Positions 57,678 to 64,000 of a stretch of DNA of 64,000 bases are shown one piece after another; within the stretch, counting starts at the first letter, position 1, and the number at the start of each line of letters is the position of its first letter. The notes under the pieces are model-generated. The model worked only from the letters and a program-made list of their open reading frames with translations, was not told the origin of the DNA and made no database searches. The position numbers and the translations under genes were made by a program. Source of the stretch: Nitrosomonas sp. Nm34 (GTDB lineage: Bacteria > Pseudomonadota > Gammaproteobacteria > Burkholderiales > Nitrosomonadaceae); assembly GCF_900113925.1 (NCBI RefSeq), contig NZ_FORD01000007.1:1-64000 (forward strand). The letters are read 5' to 3'.

Positions 57678-58201
57678 TTAGGCAACCTTCTTCTTGGTCT
57701 TGCCTGCACGAGATGGGATATTGCAAAGTCCGCATACATGATTAGAATGTATTTCCAAGCTATGAACTATAAAATTACCCTTACATTTGGTGCAAGGGAT
57801 AACACGCAATACTTTACTTTCCAGGAAACGTACTAACGTCCAGGCGCGTGTTAAACTTAGTACGCGCTGAAGGCTGTTAATTTCAATATGCTCAAGATAT
57901 AGCTTATAGCTTTTTATAATGGCATCAATAGTATGCACATTGGTATGCTTAATAATAAAATTATAAATATTGATAAATAATGAAGAATGGACGTTGGGTT
58001 GCCAGCTGGTAAACCAGTCTTCAGAATAAGGTAACATCCCTTTGGGGGGAGATATCCCTTTTATCTCCTTATATAGCCTTACCAGCCTCTCACGGCTTAG
58101 TTCAGTATTTGCTTCTAAACTTGTAACCTGGCGCCAAGTTTAATTAAATCAGTAGCAAGTTGAATTTGTTTTGCTTCTGATATAAGGCTTTTTTCTCGCA
58201 T
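57678..58201 (-). pseudogene. flhC: Flagellar master regulator FlhC with a one-base frameshift
   Basis: From ATG 58201 the frame gives SLISEAKQIQLATDLIKLGA then hits TAG at 58117. Restoring one T in GTTTA gives LEANTELSRERLVRLYKEIK, then ISPPKGMLPYSEDWF. The in-frame rest has RAWTLVRFLESKVLRVIPCT, HVCGLCNIPSRAGKTKK and the four zinc cysteines (CTKC, CGLC). All conserved FlhC blocks are present, so the gene is otherwise intact. With FlhD it activates flagellar class II operons. It lies 28 bp downstream of flhD. The shift may be a true lesion, a sequencing error or phase variation. Confidence 0.85.
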
Positions 58202-58229
58202 ACAGTTCTCTTTGACCTAATATTCTGAA

Positions 58230-58547
58230 TTAAGCAATAACTTCGGTTGAAGACCCAGACATTAATATAGCAGCATGAGATTGGGCCAAGGCGCGATCCC
58301 GACCATGGTTAGATAAAATTTCAGTCAAGAGTTTGTCATCAAACCGGAAACGGCATAGCAACATATTAGAATTAGCCATTTTTAACAATTGACTAGAGGT
58401 AAGGCTCTTCAGAATATTTGCGACATCTTCACTAATACCGAGCCGATACATTGCTGTCACCTTGTCTTCATGCAACAATCGCTGAGCAAGTAACATATAG
58501 CCAAGATTAATCTCTCTTATTTCTTCATGAATCTGACTAGTTTCCAT
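58230..58547 (-). CDS. flhD: Flagellar master regulator FlhD
   Basis: The 105-residue protein from ATG 58547 (RBS AAGGAG, 7 bp upstream) has IREINLGYMLLAQRLLHEDK, MYRLGISEDVANILKSL and SNMLLCRFRFDDKLLTEIL, all FlhD hallmarks. It forms the FlhD4C2 activator with FlhC. It is first gene of flhDC. An in-frame GTG/ATG upstream (to 58574) would add nine residues that homologues lack. Confidence 0.93.
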   Translation of the reverse strand: METSQIHEEIREINLGYMLLAQRLLHEDKVTAMYRLGISEDVANILKSLTSSQLLKMANSNMLLCRFRFDDKLLTEILSNHGRDRALAQSHAAILMSGSSTEVIA

Positions 58548-59275
58548 CACATTGCTCCTTATTTCCACTTTCATATTGAATTAAACACATCTTAAACTCG
58601 CAGCTCAGGAAGTAAATGGAATATCAACCAAATGAAGAGTCAGTATTTTACCCCCCCCTTTGTAAGGCTTCTTCTTATATTTCATACATTCATTTATTTA
58701 TCATATGGATACAATAAATTTTTTTTATTTAACTTATAGGCTGAGCAAGCGATTACTATTAGATTTGCTATGTGTTTATTATTACCTCAAAATCAGGGAA
58801 ACCAGAGATAGCGCAAACACTAAGAAACCCATAAAAATCAATGATAAGTAATAAGCATGCAAGGCAGGCTATAATTTATTTTTCCGGATCTTAATATATC
58901 AAGTAAAATTCAAGGTTAGCTTCCGCTACAAAAATAAGCAGCAGTGTTTTATACAGCAAATAGTGATGCTTATTCTTTAGTGATAAAGCAGAACTACTCG
59001 TAACATCCAAAGTCTCAGTAAGTGCAGTTAAGAAAAAATAATCATAAACAATTCGAGGGTATCGAATGAAATGCTGCAATGAGAAAATGAACTTTTTGAT
59101 CGCTAATAAAGCGAATCGAGTAGCTTTTGCCAAAGTCTCGTCTCGAGTAGATAAGTGAAGCGCCAGTAGTGTTCATTGCAGCTATCGAAATGTATAGCAA
59201 CTTCCCCCACACGCTTTCAAGTTCCCTAGTTTTTATTTAAGCATTCTTTACCATAATTTACACAAGGTTTGATAT
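58548..59275. other. Intergenic region upstream of flhD and sdaA
   Basis: These 728 bp are shared by the divergent flhDC and sdaA promoters. A run of C residues (about 58651-58658) stands out. No recognisable gene; small frames on either strand have no family-like motif. Confidence 0.4.
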
Positions 59276-60658
59276 ATGTTCATCAGTGTTCTTGATCTAT
59301 TTAAAATCGGAATCGGTCCTTCGAGTTCTCACACTATGGGTCCAATGATGGCTGCCAATGATTTTCGCAGCCGCATTTATCAGCTTGTGGCAGCATCTTC
59401 GACTAATAAAGCGATGCATGTTCGTTGCGTGCTTAAGGGTTCGCTGGCTTTTACCGGCAAAGGTCATGCAACAGACCGGGCTGTCGTATTGGGACTTCAC
59501 GGCTATACTCCTGAAGCATTGTCTGAGCAGGATGTGAATGCATTAACTGCAGAACTATGGACGACCCATTTCTTCACAGTCAACAAAAATACCGTCATCA
59601 CATTCCACCCTGATAATGACATTATTTTCGATAAGCAGGAAACATTACCTCAGCACCCCAATGGGATGATTTATACGTTATTTGATGAAAACGAGAATGT
59701 TTTATTAAGTGAAACCTATTTTTCCATCGGAGGGGGATTTATTAATACGCTTGCTGAAATTAGTCAACTCAGTGCTCCCCTGAAAATGGAACCCGCCAAA
59801 TCTTTTCCTTTTCCGTTTAATTCAGCACGCAGCATGTTAGAAATGTCTCAGCAAAGCAATTATTCAATAGCCGAGATGAAGCGTGCCAATGAATTGACGA
59901 AAATATCGGCTAATGAACTTGATGAGGGTTTAGATAAAATTTGGCATGCCATGCAACGTTGTATTAAAAATGGTTTAACAGCAGAAGGACAACTCCCTGG
60001 CGGCCTCAAGGTATCGCGTCGCGCTAAAAAACTTTTTAATCAACTTCAAGATGACTCTAATAAAAAAGCAACTTTAAACGATTGGCTATGCGCGTACGCG
60101 ATGGCAGTAAATGAAGAAAATGCAGCAGGCCACATGGTTGTAACTGCGCCTACCAATGGCGCAGCGGGGGTGATTCCGGCCGTACTCTATTACATGGTAA
60201 AACACGAAAACGGTAGTATTGAAAATGTAAGGGAGTTTTTATTAACCGCAGCAGCAATTGGGGGCATCATCAAACACCGCAGCTCTATATCTGGCGCTGA
60301 AGTGGGTTGCCAGGGAGAAGTAGGGTCAGCTGCTGCCATGGCTGCAGCTGGCCTATGCGCAGCCCAGGGAGGAACAGTCAAGCAAATTGAAAATGCAGCA
60401 GAAATTGCGATCGAGCACCACTTGGGAATGACTTGTGATCCTGTGGGTGGTTTAGTACAAGTTCCCTGCATAGAACGGAATGGATTTGGCGCCATTAAAG
60501 CCCATACAGCAGCAGCACTCGCTCGCCGGGGAACAGGCGACCATTTTATGCCGCTTGATAACTGTATTGAAGCGATGAGACAAACTGGCCTGGAAATGTC
60601 ACATAAATATAAAGAAACCTCATTGGGTGGTTTGGCCGTAAGCATTACTGAATGCTGA
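59276..60658 (+). CDS. sdaA: L-serine ammonia-lyase (L-serine dehydratase), iron-sulfur type
   Basis: The 460-residue protein has an N-terminal [20 protein letters not shown] beta domain and a C-terminal alpha domain. The 4Fe-4S cysteines lie in [25 protein letters not shown] and [10 protein letters not shown]. It converts L-serine to pyruvate and ammonia in the cytoplasm. It is a single gene of full length. An imperfect inverted repeat (60664-60676 with 60705-60716) follows it and may aid termination, though it lacks a T run. Confidence 0.95.
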   Translation: MFISVLDLFKIGIGPSSSHTMGPMMAANDFRSRIYQLVAASSTNKAMHVRCVLKGSLAFTGKGHATDRAVVLGLHGYTPEALSEQDVNALTAELWTTHFFTVNKNTVITFHPDNDIIFDKQETLPQHPNGMIYTLFDENENVLLSETYFSIGGGFINTLAEISQLSAPLKMEPAKSFPFPFNSARSMLEMSQQSNYSIAEMKRANELTKISANELDEGLDKIWHAMQRCIKNGLTAEGQLPGGLKVSRRAKKLFNQLQDDSNKKATLNDWLCAYAMAVNEENAAGHMVVTAPTNGAAGVIPAVLYYMVKHENGSIENVREFLLTAAAIGGIIKHRSSISGAEVGCQGEVGSAAAMAAAGLCAAQGGTVKQIENAAEIAIEHHLGMTCDPVGGLVQVPCIERNGFGAIKAHTAAALARRGTGDHFMPLDNCIEAMRQTGLEMSHKYKETSLGGLAVSITEC

Positions 60659-60963
60659 TTAATCCTCAAACAGGACAAACACGATACAGACACTCAGAAG
60701 GTTGGTCCTGTTGAGGTCGTAGCAGCGAGCTAAATTATCCTGGCAATGATGCAATTCATCTAAAAAACGGGTGGCACGATCAAGTAACACAGATCTGAGC
60801 AATATTTCTGCTTTCGCTAATAGGCTCTACCCTTCTTACTTATGCAGCGGGTCCCAGAATATTTGATCGAGTTACCGGTGACGAATACTTTTACAAAGCA
60901 ATTATCTGGGCATCAGGCAACCACTTCAATTATTTATTCTCTCGTTTTGTCACAACTTACTCT

Positions 60964-62817
60964 ATGCTTGGTTTCTTTGAGCGCTTAATCAATCCGTTCC
61001 CACCCGAACATCCGGCTGAGCCGCCTAAGGGCTTGTACCAGTTCTGCCGCCACTATACCCGGGGAATCGAATTCTATCTGCTTTTGATGGCAATCCTCAC
61101 TGTTTGTGTTGCGGTCAGTGAAGCGATGCTTTATGGCATTTTAGGAAAGATTATCGATTGGCTGGCTGAAAAAGATCCCCAAAATTTCCTGCAGGAAGAA
61201 ATGCTCACGCTGATTGGTTTATCGTTATTTATACTGCTGCTGATACCCATTTTGGTTATGTGCCATTCGCTGATCATGTACCAAACATTAATGGGTAACT
61301 TCCCCATGATCGTGCGCTGGCAAGCCCATCGCTATCTGCTCAATCAAAGCTATGCTTTTTTCCAGAATGAATTCAGCGGCCGCATTGCCACCAAAGTCAT
61401 GCAGACAGCTTTGGCTGTACGTGAAACCGTCATGAAAACACTCGATGTGATGCTATTCATCGCGGTATATCTCATCACGACCCTGTTGCTCGTTGCAAAT
61501 GCTGATCCTCACTTATGCATCCCACTGCTTATCTGGTTGGCTGTATATTCCATCATACTGTCTTATTTCATTCCAAGATTAAAAAAAATCTCTGAGGTAC
61601 AGGCCGATGCACGTTCCAGCATGACCGGCCGTATTGTCGATAGCTATACAAATATTTTGACCCTTAAACTATTCTCCCACAATCAGCGTGAAGCTGAATA
61701 CGCCAAAACAAGTATGGAAAATTTCCTGTCAACGGTGCATCCGCAAATGCGACTGGTTACTGGACTGCTTGGGTGTATATGGAGCAGTAATATGCTACTG
61801 GTATTCAGTATTGGTGCGCTGGGCATTTATTTATGGATCAACGAGGATATCACGATAGGAGCTATCGCCATTGCCATGACGCTTGCGATACGCCTAACCG
61901 GCATGTCTCACTGGATTATGTGGGAAGTCAGCGCCCTATTTGAAAATATTGGAATTGTCCATGATGGCATCAACACCTTATCGGAACCACCGGCCGTAGT
62001 GGATGCGCCGGACGCGCATCCTTTACACGTCACCTCTGGTACGATTGATTTTAGTCATGTCGGATTTACCTATCATCGAGCAGATCAAAAGGAAAGCATC
62101 CGGGTATTTGATGATCTTAATTTACACATCGCCGCTGGGGAGAAAGTAGGAATTGTCGGTCGTTCAGGCGCTGGCAAGTCTACTTTGGTGAGTCTGTTAT
62201 TACGCTTTTATGATGCTCAGCAAGGGGTGATTCAGATCGATGGGCAAGACATCCGACAAGTGAGCCAAGAAAGTTTGCGCGCCAATATCGCGATTGTTAC
62301 GCAAGATACGTCTTTGCTTCATCGATCCATTCGTGACAATATTCTATTCGGTAAACCGGATGCTTCGGAAGCGCAGATGCTTGAAGCTGCAAAACTTGCT
62401 CATGCTCATGAGTTCATTCAAACCCTGATTGATAATAAAGGCCGCAAAGGCTATGATGCATTTGTCGGCGAACGCGGTGTTAATCTTTCAGGAGGGCAAC
62501 GTCAACGTGTTGCAATTGCGCGCGTGTTATTAAAGAATGCGCCTATCCTGATTCTTGATGAAGCAACCTCTGCCCTTGATTCGGGTGTAGAAGCCAGCAT
62601 TCAACAAAATCTGGAGCAACTCATGCAAGGCAAAACAGTAATTGCGATTGCCCACCGGCTATCCACCATTGCTGCCATGGATCGACTCATTGTCCTGGAT
62701 AAAGGTCGTATTATTGAGCAAGGTAGCCACGCAGAACTGCTCTCTCATAATCAACTATATGCCATGCTTTGGAATCACCAATCAGGCGGATTTCTTCTGC
62801 CTCCAGAAAATAGTTAA
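60964..62817 (+). CDS. ABC exporter (fused permease and ATPase)
   Basis: The 617-residue protein has an N-terminal six-helix permease, about residues 25-325 (RGIEFYLLLMAILTVCVAVS). The ATPase domain has Walker A VGIVGRSGAGKSTL, Q-loop region IAIVTQDTSLLHRSI, signature NLSGGQRQRVAIARV, Walker B ILILDEATSAL and H-loop AIAHRLSTI. It is MsbA/multidrug-like and works as a homodimer in the inner membrane. Substrate unknown. The in-frame DNA just upstream (60800-60963) is open but has no start codon. Confidence 0.93.
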   Translation: MLGFFERLINPFPPEHPAEPPKGLYQFCRHYTRGIEFYLLLMAILTVCVAVSEAMLYGILGKIIDWLAEKDPQNFLQEEMLTLIGLSLFILLLIPILVMCHSLIMYQTLMGNFPMIVRWQAHRYLLNQSYAFFQNEFSGRIATKVMQTALAVRETVMKTLDVMLFIAVYLITTLLLVANADPHLCIPLLIWLAVYSIILSYFIPRLKKISEVQADARSSMTGRIVDSYTNILTLKLFSHNQREAEYAKTSMENFLSTVHPQMRLVTGLLGCIWSSNMLLVFSIGALGIYLWINEDITIGAIAIAMTLAIRLTGMSHWIMWEVSALFENIGIVHDGINTLSEPPAVVDAPDAHPLHVTSGTIDFSHVGFTYHRADQKESIRVFDDLNLHIAAGEKVGIVGRSGAGKSTLVSLLLRFYDAQQGVIQIDGQDIRQVSQESLRANIAIVTQDTSLLHRSIRDNILFGKPDASEAQMLEAAKLAHAHEFIQTLIDNKGRKGYDAFVGERGVNLSGGQRQRVAIARVLLKNAPILILDEATSALDSGVEASIQQNLEQLMQGKTVIAIAHRLSTIAAMDRLIVLDKGRIIEQGSHAELLSHNQLYAMLWNHQSGGFLLPPENS

Positions 62818-62828
62818 TTTTATATTTT

Positions 62829-62932
62829 ATTCTATTGCCTCCTCAAACATGATGCGAAGGCAAGCCGCAGGCAATATAAATAAATATGGCAAACAGAAAC
62901 CGACAATGTCAGGTTTGATTTAGAAATGGAAT
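62829..62932 (+). repeat. MITE-like repeat family 1, copy 14
   Basis: Left end ATTCTATTGCCTCCTCAAA worn, right end TTTGATTTAGAAATGGAAT intact, core ATGCGAAGGCAAGCCGCAGG. It fills the gap between the ABC exporter and the FMN reductase. Confidence 0.88.
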
Positions 62933-62964
62933 TACATGCTTAATTTCTCTGATAAGGAAAACCC

Positions 62965-63531
62965 ATGCCTCTAAAACTCCATATCATTATTTGCAGCACC
63001 CGGCCAGGTCGGGTTGGACCTCATGTTGCCAAGTGGTTCCATGAAATCGCAGTGCAGCATGGTGAATTTGAAGCTGTACTGGTCGATCTTGCCGAATTCA
63101 ATTTGCCAGTATACGATGAACCAGAGCACCCTGTTCATCAGCGATACCAGCATGAGCACACCAAAAATTGGGCGGCCAGCGTCAGTGCGGCAGATGCTTA
63201 TGTATTCATTACTCCGGAATATAATTACGGCCCCCCACCCTCGCTGTTGAATGCACTCAATTATGTCTATAAGGAATGGAATTATAAGCCCGCCGGATTT
63301 GTCAGTTATGGCGGAGTTTCTGGTGGACTCAGAGCCGCTCTGATAGAAAAGCTTACCTTGACCACATTAAAAATAATGCCAATAGTGGAAGCAGTAACCG
63401 TTCAGAATGTTTCCACACACATCAATGAAAAAAAGCACTTTATACCGAATGATCACCATATAAGCTCGGGAATATCCCTGCTTAATGAACTGCACAAGTG
63501 GGCACAAGCACTCAAAATGATGAGGCAATAG
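62965..63531 (+). CDS. NADPH-dependent FMN reductase family protein
   Basis: The 188-residue flavodoxin-like protein has the FMN-phosphate loop IICSTRPGRVGPHVA, then VFITPEYNYGPPPSLLNALN, the family signature, and GFVSYGGVSGGLRAAL. It reduces flavin, quinone or azo compounds with NAD(P)H in the cytoplasm. It is full length, with ATG preceded by AAGGAAAACCC. Substrate unknown. Confidence 0.92.
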   Translation: MPLKLHIIICSTRPGRVGPHVAKWFHEIAVQHGEFEAVLVDLAEFNLPVYDEPEHPVHQRYQHEHTKNWAASVSAADAYVFITPEYNYGPPPSLLNALNYVYKEWNYKPAGFVSYGGVSGGLRAALIEKLTLTTLKIMPIVEAVTVQNVSTHINEKKHFIPNDHHISSGISLLNELHKWAQALKMMRQ

Positions 63532-63682
63532 TTTTATTTTGCTATGCTGGTAGAGAGATCAAAAGTACTTATAGCTAGCTGCCGTGCTGCTAATCAGGTG
63601 AAATAATTTTATCGGTACCTTCTCAGTATGTTAAACCGCACACTGTAAACCATTTTAATTTAAGCATAAAGGTTAATACTCC

Positions 63683-64000
63683 ATGAATTTTCCCGATTTT
63701 TATGAGCAGGCACCTGTCGTCCAAACCCGTGATCCATTTGCAGCCACGTTAGGTGCTGCGCGCGGTGGTTTACTGGATTACCATTATGTCGATGCAGTAC
63801 GTCTCGCCGGCCATTCATGTCCTACTGTCGCTGGCGCATATCTCATCGGGCGAGCTGCCTTGCGCGCGCTTTATCCGGATGAACCTGCTGAGCGCGGTTC
63901 AATTGCTGTCCATATGCCTGCACCAGAAAATGAAGGTACCACAGGTGTGATGGCGCAAGTATTGACATTATTAACTGGCGCAGCTGCCGATAATGGTTTC
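63683..64000 (+). CDS. FmdE-like protein (N-terminal part; runs off the window)
   Basis: From ATG 63683 an open frame of 106 codons reaches the window end: MNFPDFYEQAPVVQTRDPFA, then HYVDAVRLAGHSCPTVAGAY and RALYPDEPAERGSIAV. The HSCPTVAGAYL motif is that of FmdE/formylmethanofuran-dehydrogenase-subunit-E-like domains, with a candidate metal-binding His and Cys. The function in bacteria is not settled. It may be co-transcribed with the FMN reductase, 150 bp upstream. Confidence 0.75.
   Translation, partial: MNFPDFYEQAPVVQTRDPFAATLGAARGGLLDYHYVDAVRLAGHSCPTVAGAYLIGRAALRALYPDEPAERGSIAVHMPAPENEGTTGVMAQVLTLLTGAAADNGF

Noticed and set aside
58891..59133. 80-residue minus-strand frame upstream of sdaA
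   Set aside because: No recognisable domain, ribosome site or conserved context; left as intergenic.
60190..60693. 167-residue minus-strand frame in sdaA
   Set aside because: Antisense to the conserved cysteine region of sdaA.

Overview
The window is about 64 kb of AT-rich bacterial chromosome. It reads as a Gram-negative betaproteobacterium, most likely Nitrosomonadaceae (Nitrosomonas-like). That placement is inferred from the style of the proteins (flhDC, alginate-export porin with an NrfJ-like partner, ElaB/YqjD and holin-like stress proteins, Crp/Fnr paralogue). No ammonia-oxidation marker is present, so the genus is a guess. No rRNA or CRISPR array was found, and only one tRNA (tRNA-Asn).

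Layout. 0-11.7 kb holds the tail of an IS5-type transposase, then housekeeping and transport genes: a YchJ-like protein, a POT peptide transporter, an MHS-type MFS permease, SemiSWEET, 1-Cys peroxiredoxin, an ExbB/ExbD/TonB-like energy-transduction operon, a repeat-built secreted protein, a cold-shock protein, a J-domain membrane protein and an adhesin-E-like protein. 11.7-17.6 kb is a duplicated, partly decayed stress-envelope cluster: 24/25-residue membrane peptides, ElaB/YqjD-type proteins, holin-like proteins and one fusion of the two types. It is interspersed with IS4, IS30 and AI-2E transporter remnants. 18-27.5 kb has glutathione peroxidase, an MsrA-thioredoxin-MsrB fusion, a Crp/Fnr regulator, a NERD-helicase, a GC-rich secreted protein and a NYN-LOTUS protein, with more IS debris. 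28-37.3 kb has membrane proteins (YihY, TerC), a VOC protein, two near-identical Spherulin-4-like secreted proteins in a segmental duplication, and broken phage or defence genes.

37.97-51.33 kb is a genomic island inserted in tRNA-Asn. A 45-bp copy of the tRNA 3' half marks the left end and the intact tRNA the right end. It carries a DUF3465 secreted protein, a two-gene reverse transcriptase plus Bles03-like module, a DUF262/DUF1524 (GmrSD-like) restriction protein, a three-gene ABC-3C conflict system, and a mobility module (replication initiator with an internal stop, AlpA-like HTH, frameshifted tyrosine integrase). Degenerate att-like and other short repeats inside suggest that it grew cassette by cassette. 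The RT/Bles03 pair is the best candidate for an undescribed system.

51.4-64 kb returns to core genes: alginate-export porin and NrfJ-like protein, uvrB divergent from an aspartate aminotransferase, flhDC (flhC frameshifted), sdaA, an ABC exporter, an FMN reductase and an FmdE-like gene cut by the window end.

A roughly 105-bp element with 19-bp terminal inverted repeats occurs about 14 times outside the island and never inside it, which fits the island being a later arrival. A second short IS5-like element occurs about three times.
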